A stretch of 64,000 nt of DNA, from assembly GCA_008933765.1 (NCBI GenBank), contig WBUK01000005.1, positions 62,001 to 126,000 on the forward strand, given 5' to 3'. The DNA is from Ignavibacteriaceae bacterium. GTDB taxonomy: Bacteria; Bacteroidota; Ignavibacteria; Ignavibacteriales; Ignavibacteriaceae. A program made the translations under genes and the position numbers. Under the pieces are notes generated by a model. The model was not told where the DNA came from and did no database searches. It saw nothing but the letters and a program-made list of their open reading frames with translations. Numbering within the stretch: position 1 is the stretch's first letter; each line of letters begins with the position of its first letter. Of the stretch, positions 51,838 to 59,966 are shown piece by piece.

Positions 51838-53781
51838 TCTTGTCCTGGCGAGCCGGAAGCCGCTGCTACTGTCCCTGTTGCCGGGCATGATGTAGTAACG
51901 AACCGCCACACGGCAGTTCCGCGCGGAGTAGCCCCAACTCCCGCCGCGAAGCACTCGAGATGTGCCCGATGAGGGTCCCTTAGGATTCGTTTGCCTTGGG
52001 GATGTGTAATCTCCTTTCCAGTCCCAACACCACTCATATACATTGCCGCTCATATCATAGATTCCTATTTCGTTCGGTTGCTTTAATCCAACTTCGTGCG
52101 TTGTTCTGCCTGAATTATCCCGGTACCAGGCTACTGCTCCTGTGTTGTTGCTGCCGCTGTATTTGTAGTTCTTTGTTTGTTTCCCGCCTCTTGCCGCATA
52201 TTCCCACTCTGCTTCTGTGGGTAACCTGTAACCATTTGAACTGAAATTACAGGTGATGTTATCCCCGCTTCCGCTGTAGGCTCGCTGCAATCCCTCTCTG
52301 TCACTTAACCAGTTACAGAAGGATACCGCATCATTCCAACTGACATGGATGACCGGATGATTATTCTCACTCTCAGGTCTTCTCTTACCATTTACATCAC
52401 AACGCCAGTTGACGCCCGCTGTCTCTTTCAATTCACTGCCCGTCCAAATCAAGCTGCCTCCATCCTTATCCGCATCTGTTTTGTAACCGGTTGCTTCTAT
52501 AAATTCAGAAAACATTCCTACTGTTACTTCATATTTACCTATATAAAAATTATTAACAATGACCTGATGAGTGGGCTTTTCATTATACCAACAATCATCA
52601 CCTTGCTCCGAGGTGCAGCCCATTGTGAAGGTGCCGCCTTGAACAAATACCATCCCGGGAAGAACCGGTGCATCTTGTTTAAGCACTGTATCAAGCGCAA
52701 CCCCGGTTGATTCCGGTTCTTCAACAGGTACTTCCGCCTTTTTACCGTCTTTTCCCAATTGCACTAATAAAATTATCAGGGTGATAACTGATAAAACTAT
52801 AATACTGTTCCTGAAAAACTTTGAGGGTTTATTATTCTCAGATTTCGAAATATTTTCAGAATTAATATCAATATTGGTTATTTTTGATTCTTCTTCGGTT
52901 TTAATATTGTCCCCGGCAAATTCATTTTTCGATGTTCTTTCTTCTGCCCCTCCGGATGCCTCAATTCTCTTCAGTTCTTCCAGCATTTCAAGGGCGTCTG
53001 AAAACCTTTTCTCTCTGTCAGGGTGGATTGCATTCATCACATAGGCGGTAAGCTCATCGGATATGCCGGGATAAAATTTTGTGGGTAGTGGGATTCCGTT
53101 TTTAATAATTTCTGAGTAAACAGCGGCGGGGGTTGTCGTTTTTTCTCCGCTGAATGGGGTTTTGGCACAGAGCATCTCGTAAAAGGTCATCCCGAGTGAA
53201 TATACATCGGTACGAATATCTACTGAACCCGGATCAATCAATGCTTCCGGACTCATATAAGTGGGTGTGCCCTTCATTACCGTGCTGGCGGCAGAGCCTA
53301 TATCCAACACCTTCGCTATTCCGAAATCAGTGATTTTTACCGTGTCATCTTTGGTTACAAGGATGTTTAACGGCTTAAGGTCACGGTGGATTATCGGCGG
53401 GTTCTGTTGGTGGATGTATGCCATCCCCTCCAACATCTGCCTGAAGAGTTTAATTGCACGATCACGACGGATGGGCCCCACTTCCCTTTGAATTATTTCA
53501 GAAAGCGTGCGCCCCTCTACGAACTCCATTACGATGTAGTAGTTACCCTCGGCTTCAAAAATATCGGTAACATTCACGATGTTAGGATGATGAAGAGACC
53601 TGAGAAGTTTCGCCTCGTTCAGAAAAAGTTTAAGCACCGCAGGGTCGCTGCCGAACTGTTGCCACAACATCTTTACGGCATACACCTCATTAAAATGGAT
53701 GTGACGCGCTTTATAGACTACACCCATCCCACCCTGACCAAGCTTCTCTGTCAGCTCATAACTTTGTACCGTTTTTGCCAT
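51835..53781 (-). CDS. membrane Ser/Thr kinase with FGE-fold, DGR-diversified ectodomain
   Basis: 648 residues. A cytosolic protein kinase (about 8-275) with GQGGMGVVYKA, AVKML, HRDLKPLN, DFG and TPTYMSPEA; a Ser/Asn-rich linker; one membrane helix (FFRNSIIVLSVITLIILLVQ, about 325-345); then an external FGE-sulfatase domain (about 375-648) with MVFVQGGTFTMG, RLPTEAEWEYAARGG, NVYEWCWDW and RVLRGGSW. The FGE catalytic cysteine pair is missing, so it is a binding domain. Residues 607-640 form the variable region (see 51838-51963). A sensor kinase whose ligand-binding face can be rewritten is the simplest reading. Confidence 0.9.
   Translation of the reverse strand: MAKTVQSYELTEKLGQGGMGVVYKARHIHFNEVYAVKMLWQQFGSDPAVLKLFLNEAKLLRSLHHPNIVNVTDIFEAEGNYYIVMEFVEGRTLSEIIQREVGPIRRDRAIKLFRQMLEGMAYIHQQNPPIIHRDLKPLNILVTKDDTVKITDFGIAKVLDIGSAASTVMKGTPTYMSPEALIDPGSVDIRTDVYSLGMTFYEMLCAKTPFSGEKTTTPAAVYSEIIKNGIPLPTKFYPGISDELTAYVMNAIHPDREKRFSDALEMLEELKRIEASGGAEERTSKNEFAGDNIKTEEESKITNIDINSENISKSENNKPSKFFRNSIIVLSVITLIILLVQLGKDGKKAEVPVEEPESTGVALDTVLKQDAPVLPGMVFVQGGTFTMGCTSEQGDDCWYNEKPTHQVIVNNFYIGKYEVTVGMFSEFIEATGYKTDADKDGGSLIWTGSELKETAGVNWRCDVNGKRRPESENNHPVIHVSWNDAVSFCNWLSDREGLQRAYSGSGDNITCNFSSNGYRLPTEAEWEYAARGGKQTKNYKYSGSNNTGAVAWYRDNSGRTTHEVGLKQPNEIGIYDMSGNVYEWCWDWKGDYTSPRQTNPKGPSSGTSRVLRGGSWGYSARNCRVAVRYYIMPGNRDSSSGFRLARTR
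51838..51963 (-). other. DGR variable region of the kinase ectodomain
   Basis: Codons 607-648. Compared with the same codons of the 54152 gene, 16 codons differ by 25 bases, 23 of them at codon positions 1 or 2; neighbouring codons (CGA GTG CTT CGC GGC GGG, GCG CGG, TGC CGT GTG GCG) are identical at all positions and avoid A. Variable codons occupy the positions that read AAC in known template repeats. The last eight codons are identical in both and correspond to the IMH-side constant part. Confidence 0.8.
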
Positions 53782-54151
53782 GCTATATTATAAATGATGT
53801 TGGAAAAATAGAAATTGAAATTTTCTCAGGCTAAAATATTAAAACTTCTTCTAATATTTCTGTCATTAAAGATTAATATCCGGAAGTTTGTGCTTTTTAC
53901 ACAAACTTTTTTGTTTTTTTTGTTTTCAGCTTGGTACTTTTCCCTGAAGCGGGGTGCTTTGTTGGAGTCTGCGTTTTTCACAACTTTTCTCCCCCATGTA
54001 TCCCCCCTCTTTACTCGCAATCTTCGCTCGGATGCTCGCCCGCTCCGCTTTGGCTGCGCATCCTCGCTATGTGGCGTCCCCGAAGGGGACAGGTTTTCAT
54101 CGCCTTCTGCGAAGGCGGCAAAAGGTAAAAATGCCAAAGGTAAAAAGGTAA
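53782..54151. other. stretch with the second DGR-type 3' flank
   Basis: The part 54023-54151 is the repeated hairpin block; the rest is an AT-rich upstream region of the kinase gene. A long minus-strand ORF here (53826-54254) is only the frame-shifted reading of the repeat. Confidence 0.5.
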
Positions 54152-54154
54152 TTA
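54023..54154 (-). repeat. DGR-type 3' flank, copy 2 (with three hairpins)
   Basis: Near-identical partner of 51705-51837, with the same three hairpins at 54030-54063, 54076-54090 and 54102-54116. The few differences are small indels (ACAGGTTTTCAT against ACAAGTGTTTCAT) and the bases just after the stop codon. High identity of non-coding sequence indicates recent duplication or retrohoming-linked conservation. Confidence 0.75.
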
Positions 54155-55186
54155 TCTTGTCCTGGCGAGCCGGAAGCCGTTGCTGCTGCTCCTGCCGTCG
54201 GGCATGCCGCTGACACGAAGCGCCACACGGCAGTACCGCGCGTATATGATCCAACCCCCGCCGCGAAGCACTCGATATTCGCCCGATGAGGGTCCCTTAG
54301 GATTCGTTTGGCTTGGGGATGTGTAATCTCCATACCAATCCCAACACCACTCCCATACATTGCCGCTCATATCATAGATTCCTATTTCGTTCGGTTGCTT
54401 TAATCCCACTGCGTGCGTGTTATAGCCTGAATTACCATCGTACCAGGCTACTGCTCCTGTGTTGTCGCTACCGCTGTATTTGTAGTTCCTTGTTTGTTTC
54501 CCGCCTCTTGCTGCATATTCCCACTCTGCTTCTGTGGGTAACCTGTAACCGTTTGCGTTGAAATCACAGGTGATGTTTGCCCCGCTTCCGCTGTAGGCTC
54601 GCTGTAATCCCTCTTTATCACTTAATCTGTTGCAAAATTCTACCGCTTCGTACCAGCTTACAGATTCCACAGGGCGTTTGGAACCCTTAAAATATGACGG
54701 ATTACTGCCCATTACACTCTCCCATAATTCCTGAGTTACTTCATATTTACCGATATAAAAATCACTCAAGGTTACCTGATGAGAAGGCTTTTCATCAGAA
54801 TAACAGTCATTACCTTGCTCCGAGGTGCAGCCCATTGTGAAGGTGCCGCCCTGTACGAAAACAAGATCAGTTGGGGGAGATAATGAAATGTTCTCCCCGG
54901 CTGTTAATAAGAATGTTTCTTCCCAGTAGATAAAATTACTTTTGGTAACTTTCAAACGATATATTCCCCAGATCAATCCATCAATTCGTTTTGGACCTGA
55001 CCACTCCAATATTTTTGTATCCCCAAAAAAGAGACTGCACATTTCATCCGAATTAACATTAACAGTCAAAGAGCATTGATTGGGCAATTCAAAAGGCGCT
55101 TCGATCATCGAACACCCCGAAAGCAGGGAGGTTATTACAATTACAATGTAAAGTTTAACCAATAACTTCTTGAACGGTGTCTCCAT
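54152..55186 (-). CDS. FGE-fold lipoprotein with DGR-diversified C-terminus
   Basis: 344 residues. A lipoprotein signal (LLSGCS, cysteine near residue 25), a PEGA-like region (about 35-100, CSLTVNVNSDEMCSLFFGDTKI), then an FGE-sulfatase domain (about 105-344): DLVFVQGGTFTMG, FYIGKYEVTQELWESVMG, RLPTEAEWEYAARGG, NVWEWCWDWYGDYTSP, RVLRGGGW and GFRLARTR. Missing FGE catalytic cysteines, so a binding protein. Residues 303-336 are variable against the kinase gene. It would sit on the membrane surface and display a changeable C-type-lectin-like face. Paralogue of the truncated gene at 57720. Confidence 0.88.
   Translation of the reverse strand: METPFKKLLVKLYIVIVITSLLSGCSMIEAPFELPNQCSLTVNVNSDEMCSLFFGDTKILEWSGPKRIDGLIWGIYRLKVTKSNFIYWEETFLLTAGENISLSPPTDLVFVQGGTFTMGCTSEQGNDCYSDEKPSHQVTLSDFYIGKYEVTQELWESVMGSNPSYFKGSKRPVESVSWYEAVEFCNRLSDKEGLQRAYSGSGANITCDFNANGYRLPTEAEWEYAARGGKQTRNYKYSGSDNTGAVAWYDGNSGYNTHAVGLKQPNEIGIYDMSGNVWEWCWDWYGDYTSPSQTNPKGPSSGEYRVLRGGGWIIYARYCRVALRVSGMPDGRSSSNGFRLARTR
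54155..54280 (-). other. DGR variable region of the FGE-fold lipoprotein
   Basis: Codons 303-344. Differences from the kinase copy lie at E/T303, Y/S304, G/S311, I/G313, I/Y314, Y/S315, Y/N318, L/V323, V/Y325, S/Y326, G/I327, D/G330, G/N331, S/D333 and N/S336 (lipoprotein/kinase), whereas framework residues (RVLRGG, W, AR, CRVA, R, MP, R, GFRLARTR) are identical down to the codon. This is the pattern of adenine-directed mutagenesis from one template. Confidence 0.8.
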
Positions 55187-55564
55187 AAAAAATAAAACTA
55201 TTTTATTGATTTGCAGAATGATTTATAAATAAAAATTTTTCCGATTACAACCGGCAAAATATAAGAAAAAATGATTAATCAAAAAGCCTTTATTTCAAAT
55301 ATTCTTTATTTTTGTAAAATATCCGGCAACGAGATAATATTCATATCGATGTCTTCCGACTACCCGAATATTAATACCAAAATTTCTCACCCTCTTAATT
55401 CGGTGTGCTGAAGATAACAGAAGGGTAAAAAAATGCTTCTGAGGCAAGGAAGTTATACCCGATTAAAAAGAAAAAGCAGGCGAAAAACCAAAAAACTTGT
55501 CTCTTTATCATAAAATTAGTAATTTGTCTTTCAGGAAATTTAATATCCGTAAAGAAGCAAAATT
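55187..55564. other. divergent gene-free stretch
   Basis: AT-rich region between the lipoprotein gene and the PEGA gene. No repeats or recognisable promoter boxes; no template repeat for the variable regions is found here. Confidence 0.4.
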
Positions 55565-57571
55565 ATGATTCGTCAGTTACTCAAGATATCTCTTTTTTTT
55601 CTTTTATTAACTTCTTTAATATTCCCGCAACTGAAAGAGTTAACGGTTAAACCCACTGAAAACAGAGGTGGAATAATCATATTCAGAAATTATCCTGATA
55701 AAGCGGGAATAGTTTTCTACACACAGTTTGATAACCTTATTTTCCATTCAACATACGGCATAACAAAAATAACCGGTGACCCTGAAGGTGGGAAATATAT
55801 CCTCGTTCTTGAACCCACCCGCCAAACGATAGAAGTTCGTGCACCGGGCTATAAAACAGAAATGATAAGAATAAACTCCTTAGAGCCAAGGGAGGTTCTT
55901 TACTATGAAGTTCTGCCTAAAAAAGAAGAAATGACGGGTGTAACTGAGGTTGGAATAACCGTTCAGGCAACACCACCGGATGCGACAATTCTTTTGGATG
56001 GTTCATCCATTTCGAACAACACGAACACGAAGGTATCCATCGGCACCCACAATTTAACGGTTGAGAAAAGCGGTTATGCCCCTTTCGTTCGTGAGATTGA
56101 TGTAACCCCGGAGAATACCCTTTTCCAAATCACTCTTGAGAGAGTACAGCTTTCACCCGTAACTATAAAATCAAACCCGGCAAACGCAACCGTTTATGTA
56201 AATAACGAGCATAAAGGAACAACAGAAGTGGGGTTTTTTCTCTTTCCCGGAGTTTATGACTTAAGAATAGAACTGCGGGATTATCTTCCGGTTGAAGAAA
56301 AGATAACCGTCCGTGCATCCGAAGATAACAGTGTTAACACTTTTAGTTATAATTTATTAAAAAACACCGGCGTTTTAGAACTCTCGGTAACGCCCTCAAA
56401 TGCCACTATTACACTGAACGGAAACAATATAACGCCGGGTAATCACGAACTTAATCCCGGGAAATATCAACTTAGTGTTAAAGCTAACTTATACTCAAAT
56501 CACTCGGAGGAGATTGAAATTAAAAGAGGGGAGAGGATAAAAAAGGATGTGATTCTTTCTAAAACTACGGGAATATTGAAGTTATCTGTAACACCGGCAG
56601 ATGCTTCAATAAATATAAACAAAGAGAGAAAATACGGAAATGAGATTGAACTGATTGAAGGAATATATGAAGTTGAAATAAGTGCTGATACCTATTATCC
56701 GGAAACCTTTACGGTACAAATAGAAAAGGGTAAAACGGTAAACAAGTCGATTTCATTAAGACAAAAAACGGGGTCTTTACAATTTACCGTTAAGCCGCCT
56801 TCAGCGGAAGTGGTACTAAATCAAAATGGGGTTGAACGATACAGATGGAACGGCTTAAAAATTATTAATCAAATACCTGCAGGCATATATAATCTAACCG
56901 CCAAAGCCCCCGGTTACCAAACTTACACCGGAACAATTTCCGTTAAAGAAAATGAAACTACCATAACAGAAATAGAACTGAAACAGATAACAGCTGTGGA
57001 AGTGAAAAATGATAAAACAGAAGAAAAGCAAAATTTCGTAACACCAAAACCGAACTGGGTAATTGGCATTGACATATTAAAATCACCCACTACATCTTAT
57101 TTGGGCGAAGAATATACTCTTAATCCGGGCATAAGCGCCGCAGTTAACATTTTCCTCGGAAACCCAAGCCGTTTGGTACTTGAAGCAACCGTGAATTATA
57201 CCGACCGAAAATATAAATCAAATATTTTCGAAATCACCAATTCTCAAACAACCTTCGGTGGAGGGATTGGTTACAAATATCTGATAAATCCATCTCTCTA
57301 TTTCAGCATAATGGCAAATGCCTTCTCGGTTGCCGAATCCCGATCAACAAAAATGGTAAACGGAGTTGAAGTGAAGAATGCAGGCAATGAAAGTGAAACA
57401 TATTTTTCCTACGGACCGGGTTTAAATATTGGTTACCTTTTATATCTTTCCGACTCTTTTGGATTCGATATTTCAGCAAGATATAACATACTTTTTAACC
57501 CTCAGAATCCGTTTGTTAATAATCCGAACACTTTGCAGTCCTTTGGTGCTCGCATTGGGATGTTTTTTTGA
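55565..57571 (+). CDS. PEGA-repeat protein with C-terminal outer-membrane barrel
   Basis: 668 residues: a signal peptide (about 1-19), a unique N-terminal region, five or six PEGA-type repeats (about 140-485) with patterns like VQATPPDATILLDG, IKSNPANATVYVNNEHKGTTE, LSVTPSNATITLNG and FTVKPPSAEVVLNQNG, and a C-terminal beta-barrel (about 500-668: GIGYKYLINPSLYFSIMANAF, DISARYNILFNP, FGARIGMFF with a terminal aromatic). PEGA domains are beta-sandwiches on bacterial surfaces. It lies among FGE/DGR genes and may be a surface partner of them, but no evidence ties it to them except position and the shared PEGA-like segment of the 54152 lipoprotein. Confidence 0.8.
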   Translation: MIRQLLKISLFFLLLTSLIFPQLKELTVKPTENRGGIIIFRNYPDKAGIVFYTQFDNLIFHSTYGITKITGDPEGGKYILVLEPTRQTIEVRAPGYKTEMIRINSLEPREVLYYEVLPKKEEMTGVTEVGITVQATPPDATILLDGSSISNNTNTKVSIGTHNLTVEKSGYAPFVREIDVTPENTLFQITLERVQLSPVTIKSNPANATVYVNNEHKGTTEVGFFLFPGVYDLRIELRDYLPVEEKITVRASEDNSVNTFSYNLLKNTGVLELSVTPSNATITLNGNNITPGNHELNPGKYQLSVKANLYSNHSEEIEIKRGERIKKDVILSKTTGILKLSVTPADASININKERKYGNEIELIEGIYEVEISADTYYPETFTVQIEKGKTVNKSISLRQKTGSLQFTVKPPSAEVVLNQNGVERYRWNGLKIINQIPAGIYNLTAKAPGYQTYTGTISVKENETTITEIELKQITAVEVKNDKTEEKQNFVTPKPNWVIGIDILKSPTTSYLGEEYTLNPGISAAVNIFLGNPSRLVLEATVNYTDRKYKSNIFEITNSQTTFGGGIGYKYLINPSLYFSIMANAFSVAESRSTKMVNGVEVKNAGNESETYFSYGPGLNIGYLLYLSDSFGFDISARYNILFNPQNPFVNNPNTLQSFGARIGMFF

Positions 57572-57719
57572 GAACCTGAGGAGTGGATGATTAAGCCGAT
57601 CACCAAAAGCAAAATTTCAATCCACCCCTTTTACACTTTATTGGGCACTAAGTTGGGGTAATAAAGCCAACCATTTATCACTTCTAACCCAAAAAACACT
57701 GCACAAAACTAACACAATC

Positions 57720-58001
57720 TCACAAGCGGAAATGCCACAGTTCCTGTGTTACTTCATATTTGCCGATATAAAAATCACTCACTGTTACCTGATGCGCCGG
57801 CTTTTCTTCATAATCACAATCTTTACCCTGTTCCGAAGTGCAGCCCATTATGAATGAACCGCCCTGCACGAAAATCATTTCCGGCTGAGTTCTCGCTGAT
57901 TGTTTAACCGGCACTTCAACCCCGGCAAAACCCGCAATGAAGACGCTCACTACAATTAATAAGGGAAATTTAACGGTATATTTATATAATTTAGTTTTCA
58001 T
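57720..58001 (-). pseudogene. truncated FGE-fold gene
   Basis: 93 codons coding a signal peptide and the first third of an FGE domain (MIFVQGGSFIMGCTSEQG, FYIGKYEVTQELW), almost identical in layout to the 54152 lipoprotein. After ELW the expected ESVMG is replaced by HFRL and a stop, so about 200 residues including any variable region are missing. The sequence downstream of the break (57572-57719) has no FGE similarity. A deletion, perhaps by recombination between paralogues, is likely. Confidence 0.8.
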
Positions 58002-58274
58002 ATTCTTAGCCGGTCTGTATGTTAAAAAAATGATTTATAAATACTTCTTTAATTACAGGTAAGCCGAAATAATGAAATATTTTATAAAAACAAAATACTT
58101 TGTAGTGCTTCGCTCGATCTTTACGGATTTGGTACTCTTTACAGTCTCATTTTTAGAAAGAGACCATTCGCCTGCGAATAACCTTACTTAAATCTCTACA
58201 CCGGTAACCTTTTTCGGTTTTTTCTGTTTCTTTCAGATTAAACACTTTTGCGCTTGCTTCCAAAACTTAGGTCC

Positions 58275-59060
58275 CTACTCTAAAAGCCTTTTTCGGTTTT
58301 TTTCCTTCAGGGTTTGGTAGTCTTTAAGTGAGATTTTGCCTTCTTTGTAGAGTTTAAGCAGCTTTTCTTCATACTCAATCGGGTCGAGTGCGGTTTTTAC
58401 GGGTGGCGGCATTTCCAGATCGTGGAAAACCTTGCTGCCGTCTTCATAGAGATAGACCCTTCTTGGTTTGCCGTCTTTATACTCGTTGAACCTATCAACA
58501 ATTTTCGGTTTCCAGAAGTTATTTTTGATTTTTTCGCCGTTGCCGTCGGTAAGCCAGGTTCGGTTCCCCTCGTTATCAGTGTAATAGATGTATTGCTCGT
58601 CAAATTTCAGCGTTTTGCGTTTTGCTTCTTTCTGTTTTTCATAAAGCTTAAACACCGCGGGTGAAAGCGCCGCAAGGAGTGCCTTTTTTTTCAGTTGCGC
58701 CGCAGTTTCCGGGGCTGAGTTTACGCCGGTTACCGGATTCTGCAACGCAGCACCCAAATCCTGTAAACCGGAAACGGAAGTGTTGCCGCCGGAGCCGTTT
58801 CCCGAAGATGTACCCCCGCCCGATGAAACACCCGCACCCGGAGATGTAGCACCACCGCCCGATGAAAGAGGTGCTCCCCCCTCAGAAGCACCATCTTTCG
58901 CTGTTTCCCCTTCATTAATCAGTTCAGCGAAAAGACCGGCAATTTCATCCAGCCTGCCGGTTTTCTCTCTTCTCGCTAACCGTCGTACCCTGCCTCTTTC
59001 CCCGAGACCCAAACCTTGCGCAAACCCCTTAATGAAGTTCTCGTAAAAATCTTCCGCCAT
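58275..59060 (-). CDS. unassigned phage-like protein with SHOCT-like C-terminus
   Basis: 261 residues. No family recognised for the bulk. A Gly/Ser-rich disordered stretch (about 60-100) separates an N-terminal helix (YENFIKGFAQGLGLG) from a charged region. The last 30 residues (EEKLLKLYKEGKISLKDYQTLK) resemble a SHOCT motif. The ATG directly follows the stop of the upstream gene, so it belongs to the phage-like transcript. A minor structural or assembly protein is plausible. Confidence 0.55.
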   Translation of the reverse strand: MAEDFYENFIKGFAQGLGLGERGRVRRLARREKTGRLDEIAGLFAELINEGETAKDGASEGGAPLSSGGGATSPGAGVSSGGGTSSGNGSGGNTSVSGLQDLGAALQNPVTGVNSAPETAAQLKKKALLAALSPAVFKLYEKQKEAKRKTLKFDEQYIYYTDNEGNRTWLTDGNGEKIKNNFWKPKIVDRFNEYKDGKPRRVYLYEDGSKVFHDLEMPPPVKTALDPIEYEEKLLKLYKEGKISLKDYQTLKEKNRKRLLE

Positions 59061-59966
59061 CTACCAACCCGTTTCTTCAAGTATCCTCGAGACCAGACTT
59101 TTGCTTCCGCCATTTCCTTCCATATCCAAAATGAATTGCGGGTGAACACCTCCCTCCGGTACCCCCGCCGGGGCTTGTGCACCGGTGTTAATGTTTGGTT
59201 GGATGCCTGCGCCTGCTGCTGTGCCTGCGCTCATGTTCGCACCTGCAACCGCTCCGGCGCCCGCACCTGTACCGGCACCCATGTCCACATCCGCACCTTT
59301 GCCCGAACCTGCGCCCGGCGAAAATCCCTCCTGATTGCCCGTTCCAGAAACGCTTCCGCCCTGTGCCCCTTTCAAAAAGGGATCGAAATATTTCCTGATC
59401 TCCTCCATCAGTTCGCTTTTAAGTCTCTCATACAACTCGTTGTTTGCACTGTTATACAGAGGGTTGGATTTTTCTTCATCACCTTGGTTTTCAACTGCCC
59501 CGTTTTCGTTGTTTTTCGTGTCTTCCGGTGCGGAAGCGGGGTTTTGCCCCGGAGTAGTCCCACCGCCAACGGGTATGTTTGGCACACCGTCCACTGCACC
59601 CACTGTTCCGCCGGATGCGGAGTTTTGCCCCAAATCTTCCGACGGAACTGTATCTTTCACTTCAACACCCGAGGGAACAGCACCATTCACCTCACCGCCG
59701 GATTGAACCGTAGCATTTGCCTCATCCTCTGTCGCAACCGGCTTTTTCGCTCCCACAGGTACTGCACTCGCGTTTGCAGAAGTACCCCCAAGGGGCACAC
59801 TTCCGGCTCCTGTCGTATTTTCACTTCCGGCACCCACAACATCTGCACCCTCGGCTGCCACGGCGGTTGCATCACCCGTTTCAGAAGCACCCCCGGCACC
59901 CAAACTTACACCCGGCAGCACTTCCCCGCTCTGAATATTAACAGTTTCATTCAATTTTGTTTCCAT
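59061..59966 (-). CDS. scaffold-like, low-complexity phage protein
   Basis: 301 residues, mostly Gly/Ala/Val/Thr-rich repeats (GAGTGAGAGAVAGANMSAG), with one helical segment (NELYERLKSELMEEIRKYFDPFL, about residues 155-180) and a conserved-looking end (SKSLVSRILEETGW). Its start overlaps the portal stop by 20 bases. A protein of such composition after a portal is often a scaffold or head-assembly protein; this is inferred from position. Composition-driven ORFs on the opposite strand here are not genes. Confidence 0.5.
   Translation of the reverse strand: METKLNETVNIQSGEVLPGVSLGAGGASETGDATAVAAEGADVVGAGSENTTGAGSVPLGGTSANASAVPVGAKKPVATEDEANATVQSGGEVNGAVPSGVEVKDTVPSEDLGQNSASGGTVGAVDGVPNIPVGGGTTPGQNPASAPEDTKNNENGAVENQGDEEKSNPLYNSANNELYERLKSELMEEIRKYFDPFLKGAQGGSVSGTGNQEGFSPGAGSGKGADVDMGAGTGAGAGAVAGANMSAGTAAGAGIQPNINTGAQAPAGVPEGGVHPQFILDMEGNGGSKSLVSRILEETGW

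Noticed and set aside
53826-54254. 142-codon minus-strand ORF and similar frames (51598-51804)
   Set aside because: These are alternative-frame readings of the repeated DGR 3' flank and variable region; the FGE frame is the coding one.
51835-55186. True formylglycine-generating enzymes
   Set aside because: The active-site cysteine pair is not present (only the second Cys, in NCR/YCR, remains) and no sulfatase gene is near.
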